A program made the translations under genes and the position numbers. A stretch of DNA of 26,751 nt, from NCBI GenBank assembly GCA_025360895.1, contig JANYBF010000560.1:1-26751 (forward strand), read 5' to 3'. Source of the stretch: Verrucomicrobiota bacterium (GTDB lineage Bacteria > Verrucomicrobiota > Verrucomicrobiia > Limisphaerales > JADLHS01). Below, in pieces: positions 1 to 7,539 of the stretch; position 1 is the first letter of the stretch; each line of letters opens with the position of its first letter. The notes under the pieces are model-generated. The model was not told the DNA's origin, made no database searches, and worked only from the letters and a program-made list of their open reading frames with translations.

Positions 1-1046
1 CCGCGCAAAAACGCGTGAGCCGCGCCGTGGAACGCCTGCGCGAATTCTTCGCCAAACGTGGCGTCACCGTCGGCGCAAGCGGACTCGCCGTCGTCATTTC
101 CGCCAACGCCGTACAAGCCGCGCCGGTGGGATTGGCCCTCACCATTTCCACTGCCGCCGTGCTGACTGGAACAACGCTCGCCACCACCGCAACTGTCACC
201 GCCACCAAAGCTATCGCCATGACTGCACTTCAGAAAACCATCGTCACCGCCACCATCGCCGTCCTCGCCGGAGCGGGAATATACGAAGCCCACCAAGCGG
301 CGCAACTCCGCGATCAAGTCCAGTCGCTTCAGCAACAGCAAGCGCCGTTGAACGAGCAAGTCTCACAGTTGAACCAAGCGCTGTTTGATGCAACCAACCA
401 ACTAACGGCACTCCGCGATAATGACGAGCGATTCAACCGGAACACCACCGAACTGCTCAAATTGCGTGGCGAAGTTGCAAGATTAAGAAACGACTCTCAA
501 GAACTCACAGCACTCAAAGGCGGCCAATCAAACGATCCAGTTCTTTCGGAGGCTGTTGCCTGGCGAGAACGAGTCAATTCTTTGAAGCAGCACTTTGATA
601 AAAACCCCAGCGCTCGAATCCCCGAAATGGAATTCCTTACCGAAGTAAACTGGCTTGAAGCCGCCAAATTGTCCGAGATCATTGGCATGAATCGGAAAGA
701 TGATGGCCGACGTTATGACGAGCTTGGTGGTATGGTCGGACATATCAAAGAACTTGCGAAAGAAGGGTTCGCAAAAAGGATGAGCTATGCCTTAAGGAAA
801 TTCATCGAAGCCAACTCAGGTGATCTACCGACGCAAGTCGCGCTGTTAAAACCGCATTTTCTCGTTCCCGTCAGAGACGACGTATTGGAACGCTATGAAG
901 TCCTGTATTCAGGGAATGTGAAAGACATATCAGCGTATGCCAGAAACTGCGCGTTAATCTCGGAAAAGAAATCCGGCGCAGACACCAGCACCCAGATGAT
1001 GATCCGAATAGGTGAAGTGACGTTCAGTAATCTCTCTTCGTATTAG
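1..1046 (+). CDS. ECF-type RNA polymerase sigma factor with membrane/coiled-coil C-terminal extension (5' partial)
   Basis: The reading frame is open from base 3 of the window, so the true start lies to the left; the GTG at 15 is only an internal codon. The first visible residues (AQKRVSRAVERLREFFAKRG) match the end of the region 4 DNA-binding helix of sigma-70 family proteins, where successive 'R-V-S-R-A-x-E-x-L-R' turns are typical. After this comes an Ala/Thr-rich hydrophobic segment beginning with 'VQAAPVG', a probable transmembrane helix (TIVTATIAVLAGAGIYEA), then a coiled coil of about 85 residues rich in Gln, Leu and Asn, and a soluble domain of about 170 residues that I do not recognise. 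Sigma factors with this tail are common in Verrucomicrobiota. By inference the tail anchors the factor at the membrane and may regulate it, replacing a separate anti-sigma factor. The gene is free-standing and ends at TAG 1044-1046. Confidence 0.75.
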   Translation, partial: AQKRVSRAVERLREFFAKRGVTVGASGLAVVISANAVQAAPVGLALTISTAAVLTGTTLATTATVTATKAIAMTALQKTIVTATIAVLAGAGIYEAHQAAQLRDQVQSLQQQQAPLNEQVSQLNQALFDATNQLTALRDNDERFNRNTTELLKLRGEVARLRNDSQELTALKGGQSNDPVLSEAVAWRERVNSLKQHFDKNPSARIPEMEFLTEVNWLEAAKLSEIIGMNRKDDGRRYDELGGMVGHIKELAKEGFAKRMSYALRKFIEANSGDLPTQVALLKPHFLVPVRDDVLERYEVLYSGNVKDISAYARNCALISEKKSGADTSTQMMIRIGEVTFSNLSSY

Positions 1047-1100
1047 CTGATAGCACTCACTCGAAGCTGGTGCTGCGCACACAGTCGCGCTCCTTACTAA

Positions 1101-1175
1101 TCATGCCTTCGGTGGCGCAGTCGGCGGTTGCTTCACCTTCAACTCAATGTGCAGGTCGCGAAGTTGTTTCGGCGC
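1101..1175 (-). pseudogene. Orphan duplicate of the aspS 3' end
   Basis: Read on the minus strand this encodes APKQLRDLHIELKVKQ followed by PPTAPPKA and a TGA stop. The aspS gene itself ends in nearly the same peptide (EPKQLRDLHIELKVK) 220 bp away. The shared 44 bp (1130-1173 versus 1350-1393) differ at four positions, and all four are synonymous when both are read as AspRS codons (CTC/CTT, TTG/CTG, ATC/ATT, GAA/GAG). The fragment is in a different frame from aspS and has no start of its own. I infer it is the displaced original C-terminus, or a piece of a divergent aspS allele, separated by a repeat insertion. Confidence 0.6.
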
Positions 1176-1183
1176 GGCGGTAG

Positions 1184-1343
1184 CGGCGGGCATCCTTGCC
1201 TGCCGTAGCCGGGGCATTCTACCCGGCGGAAAAAACCGCAGGCATAGCCGAGCGCTTGGAAAAATTCCACGCGTCTCTCGCAATCCACGCCTGTTCCGGG
1301 CGGCAAGGATGCCACCCTCTACGTCAGGCAGGGATGCCTGACG
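1184..1343. repeat. Palindromic dispersed-repeat insert at the end of aspS
   Basis: The segment contains three related hairpins built on GGCA-N4-TGCC. The first has arms CGGCGGGCA (1184-1192) and TGCCTGCCG (1197-1205) with one wobble pair. The second is a short GGCA-AGGA-TGCC around 1302-1313. The third has perfect 9-bp arms CGTCAGGCA (1322-1330) and TGCCTGACG (1335-1343). The third contains the aspS stop codon and supplies its last residues (VASGIPA). A further palindrome of CCGG type lies near 1210-1227. There is no coding capacity. The structure resembles a miniature, REP-like extragenic palindromic element, but I cannot count other genomic copies from here. Confidence 0.55.
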
Positions 1344-3138
1344 CCACGGGCTTCACCTTCAATTCGATGTGCAAGTCGCGGAGTTGTTTCGGCTCAACGG
1401 TGCTGGGCGAGTCGGTCATCAGGCACGTGCCCTTCGCGGTTTTCGGGAACGCGATGACGTCGCGGATGCTCGGCGTGTTGCAGAGGATGGCGATGAGGCG
1501 ATCAAACCCCAGCGCGATGCCGCCGTGCGGGGGTGCGCCGTATTTGAACGCTTCGAGCATGTAACCGAACCGCGCCTGCACCATGTCGGGCGGAATCTGG
1601 AGCAATTCCTCGAAAATGGTTTTCTGCACGTCGGGCTGATGGATACGGATCGAACCGCCGCCGAGTTCTACGCCGTTCACCACGATGTCGTAGTGCTGGC
1701 CGCGAACTTTCTTTGGGTCGGTCTTCAGGAACGGAATGTCGTCGGTCACGGGCGCGGTGAACGGATGATGGCTGGAATACCAGCGGTTGTTCTCGCGGTC
1801 GAAACCGAGCAAGGGAAATTCAATGACCCAGAGGAAATTGAATTGATCCGCCGGAATCGTCAGCTTGCCTTGCGTCTTGAGAACGTCGGCGCAATACAAA
1901 CGAATCTTGCCGAGAATTTCGCAGGCGTTGAGCCATTGATCGGCGGCGAACAGGATCAAATCGCCTTCCTGAATTTGCAGCTTGGTTGTCAGCGCGGCTT
2001 TCTCGGCATCGCTGAAAAATTTCACGATCGGAGATTTCCACTCTCCATTCTCGATCTTGATGTAAGCGAGACCTTTCGCGCCGAAACCCTTGGCAGTTTC
2101 GGTCATGGTCTCGATTTGTCCCTGCGTCGCACCGGCAAGGCCGCGCGCGTTGATGGCTTTCACCACGCCACCGCCTTCGATGCATTTTCCAAACACGCCG
2201 AACTTCGAGCCTTTGAACTCTTCGGTAAAATCCACGAGTTCCATGCCGAAACGCGCGTCCGGTTTGTCAATGCCGTAGCGGTTCAACGCTTCCTCGAAAC
2301 TGATGCGCTTGAACGGCGTGGGCACGTCCACGTTGAGCGCAGTTTTCCAGACGCGCTGGAGCAAGCCCTCGATGAGCGCGTAGATGTCTTCGCGTTCGAT
2401 GAAGCTCATCTCAATGTCCACCTGCGTGAACTCGGGCTGACGGTCGGCGCGCAAATCTTCATCGCGATAACAGCGCGCGAGTTGAAAATACTTTTCCACG
2501 CCCGCGACCATCAAGATTTGTTTGAACTGCTGCGGCGATTGCGGCAGCGCGTAGAACGTCCCCGGCTCGCGACGGTTCGGCACGAGGAATTCGCGCGCAC
2601 CTTCGGGCGTGGACTTGAACAGCGTGGGCGTCTCGACTTCGAGGAAGCCTTGCTCGTCCATGAATACGCGAATGGCCGTGGCGACTTTCGAGCGTGTGCG
2701 GAGGTTGCGCGCCATTTCCGGGCGGCGCAGATCAAGGTAGCGATATTGCAGCCGCAACTCTTCGTTGACCTTATTCGCGACCTCGGGATCGTCCACGGGA
2801 AACGGCAGCACTTCCGCCATGTTCAACACTTCAAACGACTGCGCCATCACCTCGACTTCGCCGGTGGGAATCTTGGCGTTGTTCGTACCGGCGGGACGCT
2901 GGCGGACTTTGCCGGTGATGCTGACGACAGATTCGCTGCGCAACGTCGCGGCCTGCTCGAAGAGCTCCTTGGTCCAATCCGACGGATCGAACACGGTCTG
3001 CGTGCGGCCCTCGCGATCGCGGATATCAATGAAGATGAGGCCACCGAGATCACGGTTGGAATGAACCCAGCCGGAGAGCGTGACGGTTTGCCCGATGTGA
3101 GCCGGGCGCAGTTCGTTGCAATGATGCGTGCGTTTCAT
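1324..3138 (-). CDS. aspS: Aspartyl-tRNA synthetase (AspRS, class II)
   Basis: This enzyme charges tRNA with aspartate in the cytoplasm. The protein has 604 residues, usual for a bacterial AspRS with the inserted GAD domain. Visible parts in order: an N-terminal OB-fold anticodon-binding domain (SGWVHSNRDLGGLIFIDIRD), class II motif 2 (CYRDEDLRADRQPEFTQVD), the GAD insertion in the middle third, and motif 3 near the end (GGIALGFDRL). I chose the ATG at 3138 because MKRTHHCNELRPAHIGQ is where the family begins; the in-frame ATG at 3183 would add 15 residues unlike the family. No clear Shine-Dalgarno sequence is seen. The last eight or so residues (PVASGIPA) come from the palindromic repeat that overlaps the stop codon, and a second copy of the normal end lies downstream. 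The enzyme core is intact and should be active. Confidence 0.96.
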   Translation of the reverse strand: MKRTHHCNELRPAHIGQTVTLSGWVHSNRDLGGLIFIDIRDREGRTQTVFDPSDWTKELFEQAATLRSESVVSITGKVRQRPAGTNNAKIPTGEVEVMAQSFEVLNMAEVLPFPVDDPEVANKVNEELRLQYRYLDLRRPEMARNLRTRSKVATAIRVFMDEQGFLEVETPTLFKSTPEGAREFLVPNRREPGTFYALPQSPQQFKQILMVAGVEKYFQLARCYRDEDLRADRQPEFTQVDIEMSFIEREDIYALIEGLLQRVWKTALNVDVPTPFKRISFEEALNRYGIDKPDARFGMELVDFTEEFKGSKFGVFGKCIEGGGVVKAINARGLAGATQGQIETMTETAKGFGAKGLAYIKIENGEWKSPIVKFFSDAEKAALTTKLQIQEGDLILFAADQWLNACEILGKIRLYCADVLKTQGKLTIPADQFNFLWVIEFPLLGFDRENNRWYSSHHPFTAPVTDDIPFLKTDPKKVRGQHYDIVVNGVELGGGSIRIHQPDVQKTIFEELLQIPPDMVQARFGYMLEAFKYGAPPHGGIALGFDRLIAILCNTPSIRDVIAFPKTAKGTCLMTDSPSTVEPKQLRDLHIELKVKPVASGIPA

Positions 3139-3281
3139 GTAAATAAATGCGGATTGCGAAATTCGGCTGGTGAAATTCAACAACCAAAGCGATTTGGCAT
3201 GGTGGCGGTGAATCGCCCGGAACTCAAAACCTTTTTCATCTTTTGGTGTGCAGTGGGTGCGGTCAAAGGCGGGTTGAGGTT

Positions 3282-3721
3282 ATCCCAACGGGATTACGTC
3301 ATTCAGCCCAGCGTCGGAGCGGAGCGACTACGCTGTGGGTGATGAACGGAAATTAAATCAACCCTGAAGGGGTTGAAGCCGTGGGTAGCGGCGGCGATGC
3401 AATCCATTCAGGGTTGATGATTTTTTGGCGGGTGATCCAGGGTATAGCTCCTCGCCAGTCCCGGCTCGGACCAGTCCGGGGCTGATGGATGGACTTGAGC
3501 CGTTGGGAAACGGCGAAAGGAATTTGGCAAAGACAAAGACCCGGAAGGGCCGAACGAGCTGGAGCCAGCGAGTCAATCCCATTGGGATTCGGGAACGGAG
3601 CGCGACTATGTGGGTCGCAGCAAATTGGCGGCAAAGAACTCGGGATAAACTTTCACGCTGTCTGGAGTTGCGAAGTTGCTGCGGGTCACAGACGCGCGCG
3701 CCGGTTCTGCCCCAACGGGGC
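3282..3721. repeat. Gene-poor region with dispersed hairpin repeats
   Basis: About 600 bp between the aspS start and the next plausible gene hold no convincing coding sequence. At least three short hairpins share the pattern CCC-loop-GGG with a 3-base loop: ATCCC-AAC-GGGAT (3282-3294), AATCCC-ATT-GGGATT (3575-3589) and GCCCC-AAC-GGGGC (3709-3721). A fourth structure of the TCAACCC/GGGTTGA type lies at 3357-3418. Open frames do run across this region, but their peptides are Arg/Pro-rich, low in ordinary hydrophobic patterning, and look like translations of repeats. Such 'CCCAACGGG' and 'TCAACCCTGAAGG' motifs recall dispersed intergenic repeats of Verrucomicrobiota; that family assignment is from memory, not measured here. 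Confidence 0.5.
3357..3418. repeat. 12-bp inverted repeat followed by a T-run
   Basis: ATCAACCCTGAA (3357-3368) is perfectly repeated in inverted orientation as TTCAGGGTTGAT (3407-3418), separated by 38 bp. The left arm can also fold locally with GGGTTGA (3370-3376). The right arm is followed by GATTTTTT (3419-3426), so on the plus strand it resembles a loose terminator. No plus-strand gene ends just before it, so I favour a dispersed repeat element. Confidence 0.45.
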
Positions 3722-3755
3722 TATGTGCTTCAGGCCCGCGTAGTCTTGACGCGAG

Positions 3756-4141
3756 ATGGATGTACGCACGACCCAGGAAACGATTTACGACAGCATCCTT
3801 ACGTCTCGTCAGAACTGAATCCGGGCATCGCATTTGTCGGCCACCAGTTGGAGTTCAACTCCCTGACCAAATATTTTTACACGAACCGGTCGTTGCCCAA
3901 GAAGAAGTTGTCCCAGGCGGGGATGGTGGAAATTAACCGTCTGTATCGCATCATCGCAAAGTGTGAAAAGCAACTGGCGCAACTGCAGCCGCCTCCTCCC
4001 GCTGAGCACATTGATTCCGAGCCAATGGGGTCCGAGCCGGCGCGGAAGTATGAACCAGTGCCCAAGGGGAATTATGTCAAAGCCGCCATCGGGGTGTCGC
4101 TCGTCTTGATCCTTTATTTTGCCTATCGCAAGTTCCGCTGA
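3756..4141 (+). CDS. Small hypothetical tail-anchored protein, probable frameshift near 3810
   Basis: I do not recognise a family. The convincing part is the reading frame from about 3812 to the TGA at 4139-4141, about 109 residues: a basic helical segment (YFYTNRSLPKKKLSQAG), a helix with a KCEKQLAQL heptad feel, a proline-rich linker (QLQPPPPAEH) and a C-terminal hydrophobic helix (AAIGVSLVLILYFAY) capped by RKFR. That topology fits a tail-anchored inner-membrane protein. A natural-looking start, ATG 3756 (MDVRTTQETIYDSILTSRQN), lies in another frame and stops at 3816-3818. Loss of one base near 3812 would join it to ELNPGIAFVGHQLEF. The same frame stays open back to ATG 3425, but that stretch translates repeat DNA. 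Either the gene is broken, or the assembly has a one-base error. Coordinates join the two frames. Confidence 0.5.
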
Positions 4142-4269
4142 CCTCGGCCCTGTGCCACTCCGGGCGCGGCGGGCAGGCGTGCTTCCTCTCGGCTTCCTCC
4201 CGGCTTGACGAAAGTTCCGCACTCCTATGTCATCCCTCACAGCCCGGCGGTGGCCGCCCATCCCTGATT

Positions 4270-6048
4270 ATGAACCTACGCTTTTTGTTATCGCTCACTT
4301 TGGTGCTGACGGGTTGTCTCGCGCGGGTGCAAGCCGGCCCCGGGACCAACGCAACTGCGGAAATGCAGTTCGCCCTACGCGCCGAAGAATTCATCACCGG
4401 CTATCTTGCCTGGCGGCCGGCCACTGGCACTACGCTTGGTTTACATGAGTATGACGGTAAGATCACCGATTTCAGCCGGGATTCCATCCGCTCGGAAGTA
4501 GCCCGCTTGCGACGGTTTAATCGCGAACTGGCCACATTTCCGCCCGCCTCGTTAAGTCCAAAGGCATTGCAGGACCATCGCGTCTTGCGCACAGCTGTTG
4601 CCGATGAATTGTTTTCCTTCGAGGAAATGGCGAGTTACAGCCGCAACCCGATGACTTACGCTGGGGCGATTGATGTGAACATCTACATCAAACGCAACTT
4701 TGCCCCGCTGCCGGATCGGGTTCGCTCCATCATTGCCATCGAGAAACAAGCCCCGCGCGTCATGGCGGCCGCCCGCGCCAGTCTGGATTCCTCGTTACCG
4801 AGGCCCTATGTGGAAACCGCCATCGAAGTGGCCAACGGTTCGGCGGATTTCTTGGGCAAGGAATTGGTGGAAGCGCTCAAAGACTTGAAGGACGCGACGT
4901 TGTTGGCTGAATTTAATACTGCCAATCAACGCGCCATTGCCGAACTGCGCAGTTACGCTGATTGGTTGAAAATAAAACAACTTCCAAAGGCGCATGATCA
5001 CTTCGCGTTGGGCCGGGAAAAATATCAAAAAATGTTACTCGAAGGAGAACTGATTCCCTTCCGTCCCGAGTACATCCTGGAGATGGGTTTGGTGGAATTG
5101 CATCGCGAACAGGCCGCCTTTGCCAAAGCCGCACACGAGATTGACCCGAGCAAGCCGCCCATCGAAGTTTTCAGAGCAATCCAAAAAGATCATCCAACCG
5201 TCGAAGGCCTGATTCCGGACACCCGCAAAAATCTCGAAGCGATCCGTCAATTTCTAGTGGACCACAAAATCATCACGTTACCGTCCGAAGTGCGTGTGAA
5301 AGTGGAAGAAACCCCGCAATATGCGCGCGCGACCAGTTTTGCCTCCATGGATTCGCCCGGGCCACTTGAAACCAAAGCTACCGAAGCATTCTACTACGTG
5401 ACGCCCGCCGAAAAAGATTGGTCGCCGCAACATCAGGATGAATGGCTTACTGCGTTCAATTATTACACCACTGATATTGTCTCCATCCATGAAGCGTATC
5501 CTGGCCATTACGTTCAATTCCTGTGTGAACAGGCATCTGGTGCCACGCGTGTGGAAAAGATCTTCAGCAGCTACGCGTTCGTGGAAGGCTGGGCGCACTA
5601 TACCGAGCAGATGATGCTCGACGAAGGGTTCGGTGCCGGTTCGGGTGCCAACCCCACTCCCGCCGACCGGCTCAAAGCCGCGAAGTATCGGCTTGCGCAA
5701 TCCGATGAAGCCTTGCTCCGGCTCTGCCGACTGTGCGTCTCCATCAAGATGCATTGCCAGGGCATGACCGTGAATGAGGCGACGAAGTTTTTTCAGGAGA
5801 ACTGTTACTACGAGGAAAAAACGGCCCGCCAGGAGGCCATCCGCGGTACCTTTGATCCAGGCTACCTGTATTACACGCTGGGCAAACTCCAACTCCTGAA
5901 GCTCCGCCGCGATTACCAGCAACAGGAAGGCGACGCCTATTCATTGCAGAAGTTTCACGACGAAGCCCTGCGCCACGGTTCTCCACCCGTTAGACTCCTG
6001 CGCGAAATTATGCTCAAAAATTCCAGCCAGTGGAATGAGCTCTTTTAG
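4270..6048 (+). CDS. DUF885 family lipoprotein (predicted zinc metallopeptidase-like)
   Basis: 592 residues. The N-terminus is a lipoprotein signal peptide: NLRFLLSLTLVLTG followed by Cys16, with LTGC as lipobox, so the mature protein should be lipid-anchored outside the cytoplasmic membrane. The rest matches the DUF885 family (PF05960). The signature is HEAYPGH at residues 407-413, an HExxPGH variant of a zinc-binding HExxH motif, followed by VEGWAHY with Glu439 as likely third metal ligand. The length is normal for the family. Substrates of this family are largely unknown; a peptidase or hydrolase role is inferred from the metal motif. It is free-standing: 128 bp without a gene before it and 735 bp after it. 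Confidence 0.9.
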   Translation: MNLRFLLSLTLVLTGCLARVQAGPGTNATAEMQFALRAEEFITGYLAWRPATGTTLGLHEYDGKITDFSRDSIRSEVARLRRFNRELATFPPASLSPKALQDHRVLRTAVADELFSFEEMASYSRNPMTYAGAIDVNIYIKRNFAPLPDRVRSIIAIEKQAPRVMAAARASLDSSLPRPYVETAIEVANGSADFLGKELVEALKDLKDATLLAEFNTANQRAIAELRSYADWLKIKQLPKAHDHFALGREKYQKMLLEGELIPFRPEYILEMGLVELHREQAAFAKAAHEIDPSKPPIEVFRAIQKDHPTVEGLIPDTRKNLEAIRQFLVDHKIITLPSEVRVKVEETPQYARATSFASMDSPGPLETKATEAFYYVTPAEKDWSPQHQDEWLTAFNYYTTDIVSIHEAYPGHYVQFLCEQASGATRVEKIFSSYAFVEGWAHYTEQMMLDEGFGAGSGANPTPADRLKAAKYRLAQSDEALLRLCRLCVSIKMHCQGMTVNEATKFFQENCYYEEKTARQEAIRGTFDPGYLYYTLGKLQLLKLRRDYQQQEGDAYSLQKFHDEALRHGSPPVRLLREIMLKNSSQWNELF

Positions 6049-6783
6049 GCCTTCTGGGGCGGCTCTGGCGACCAGTCCGACAAAGACGTCGCAACCCGGG
6101 CGTGATGGCTGAAATGCCGTTGGGATCGGTGATGAGCGCGACGTCTTTGCCGAGTCCATCAGGAGCGAACCCATCGCCTGCTGGCGAGCCCTTTCGCGGA
6201 AGAAACTTAAGCGTTTGCCAAGTCCGGGCGGTGCTGGTGCATTGAGGGCGAACCGGAAGGGAAGCTGTAGGCCGGCCTGCCACTGGTGATTTAATCAACC
6301 CGTTCAGGAGCTTGGTCCCGCATGCGCCGACCCTATCACTGGTGGCGTGCGTGATCCTTGAGGGACACGGCACGACCCCGCTTACGAGATTGATCATTTG
6401 CGTTTGGATCCTGCGGCCCGCCTCCGGTTCCACAACTTAATCCGTGCCTTGGCCGTGTGGGATTTTTTGCAGAACCCACGTCCGGCCCTTTTGTGTTACC
6501 TGCCTCGTTGTTCTCCAAAAAACTATCTGCAAAATCCCCAATGAAAACAGCCTTCAGGTCTGATCCTTGTTTCTTACGAGGAAGCGTGCTGCTCATGGGT
6601 CGGATAATCCCCACAAACCAATAGAGCAGCAACCGGAAAATAGTTTGGCGGGGGGCGAGAAGTTTCAGTTGGGTGACGGCTTAATAAATCAAAGGCCTGG
6701 AGGCTCGTCTCCTTTTGCGAGCGAAACCCATTCGCAGGATTGATTTTGCCGTCGTGTTCACCCAGACTGGTCGCCATTGACTG
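6049..6783. other. 735-bp stretch without a convincing gene
   Basis: Short frames exist on both strands but none has an initiation region, composition or motif that convinces me. The only clear structure is a perfect 12-bp inverted repeat, CAAAGACGTCGC (6081-6092) and GCGACGTCTTTG (6138-6149), with a 45-bp spacer. The right part (about 6500-6783) must hold the promoter of the fatty-acid operon, but I could not pick out convincing -35/-10 boxes. Confidence 0.5.
6081..6149. repeat. Perfect 12-bp inverted repeat with 45-bp spacer
   Basis: CAAAGACGTCGC at 6081-6092 pairs with GCGACGTCTTTG at 6138-6149. It lies 33 bp after the stop of the DUF885 gene. No T-run follows on either strand, so a simple terminator is unlikely; it could be a dispersed repeat or the remains of a mobile fragment. 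Confidence 0.5.
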
Positions 6784-7539
6784 ATGAGTGAATCACTTGC
6801 TGGAAAAATTGCCTTTATCACCGGGGGCTCACGAGGCATTGGCCGCGCCACCGCGTGGAAGCTCGCCCAGTCCGGTTGCGACGTGGCCATCGTTTACCAC
6901 AACAGCCACATCGAGGCCGAACAGATATGCAGCGACATCCGCGCGCTGGGCCGCCGGGCCTTGGCTATGCAAGCTGATGTGAGCGACCCCGAGAGCGTGG
7001 CCGAAGCTTTCGCGACGTTCAAACAGCAATTCGATCGCGTGGACATTATCGTCAGCAACGCCGCCTTGGGCGTGCTGCGCCCGGCGATGGAACTGACCTT
7101 GAAACATTGGCGGCGGTGCATGGAAACCAATGCCCTCGCGCTCAACCTGCTGGCGCAACAGGCCGTCCCGCTGATGACCAACGGTGGCCGCATCATCGGC
7201 CTTTCGAGTCTCGGCGCGCAACGCGCCATCCCACACTACGCCTTCATTGGCGCATCCAAAGCCGCGCTCGAATCCGTGGCTCGGGCACTCGCGCAAGAAC
7301 TCGGGCAACGCGGCATCCGGGTGAACATCGTCAGTGCCGGCGTGGTGGATACGGACGCGCTGAAGTATTTCCCCAATCGCGTGGAACTCCTCGCCGAGTA
7401 CGCAAAGCGAACGCCCGCCGGGCCGACGCTCACGCCGGAGGATGTGGCCGGGGCCGTTTACTTGCTATGCCTGCCGGAAGCCGCCATGATCAACGGGCAT
7501 ACGCTCGTCGTGGATGGCGGTTATTGCATCTCAGGATGA
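6784..7539 (+). CDS. fabL: FabL-type enoyl-[acyl-carrier-protein] reductase (SDR family)
   Basis: 251-residue short-chain dehydrogenase with the Rossmann motif TGGSRGIGRA (13-22) for NAD(P)H. The active-site spacing is Tyr152-x6-Lys159 (YAFIGASK), the spacing of enoyl-ACP reductases FabI/FabL, not the Tyr-x3-Lys of ketoreductases. It resembles Bacillus subtilis FabL closely in several places (NAALGVLRPAMEL, ISSLG-like SSLGAQR, VDTDALKYFPNR, KRTPAG), as recalled from the family. The predicted reaction is reduction of trans-2-enoyl-ACP to saturated acyl-ACP, the last step of an elongation cycle. It is the first gene of the operon; its TGA (7537-7539) overlaps the ATG of the next gene. No strong Shine-Dalgarno sequence precedes ATG 6784. 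The main alternative is a ketoreductase-like SDR, which the Tyr-Lys spacing makes less likely. Confidence 0.82.
   Translation: MSESLAGKIAFITGGSRGIGRATAWKLAQSGCDVAIVYHNSHIEAEQICSDIRALGRRALAMQADVSDPESVAEAFATFKQQFDRVDIIVSNAALGVLRPAMELTLKHWRRCMETNALALNLLAQQAVPLMTNGGRIIGLSSLGAQRAIPHYAFIGASKAALESVARALAQELGQRGIRVNIVSAGVVDTDALKYFPNRVELLAEYAKRTPAGPTLTPEDVAGAVYLLCLPEAAMINGHTLVVDGGYCISG

Noticed and set aside
1130..1393. Simple transposon insertion with target-site duplication in aspS
   Set aside because: A 44-bp duplication with 9% silent divergence is too long and too diverged for a fresh target-site duplication, and no transposase or terminal inverted repeats bounding the whole insert were seen.
1369..3342. 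657-codon open frame on the plus strand opposite aspS
   Set aside because: It is the antisense shadow of a certain aspS gene; its peptide is Arg/His/Phe-rich with no domain logic. Long antisense frames are expected in GC-rich coding DNA.
4205..4231. TTGACG ... TATGTC as promoter for the DUF885 gene
   Set aside because: The spacer is only 15 bp and the -10 box matches consensus at three positions; too weak to annotate.
5278..5922. 214-codon minus-strand frame inside the DUF885 gene
   Set aside because: Antisense shadow of the metallopeptidase active-site region; the sense strand has all family motifs.
6014..6632. Minus-strand frames in the gap after the DUF885 gene
   Set aside because: Peptides are Arg/Pro/Gly-rich, overlap the DUF885 stop or each other, and lack start signals and known motifs. 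A decayed gene is possible but cannot be supported.
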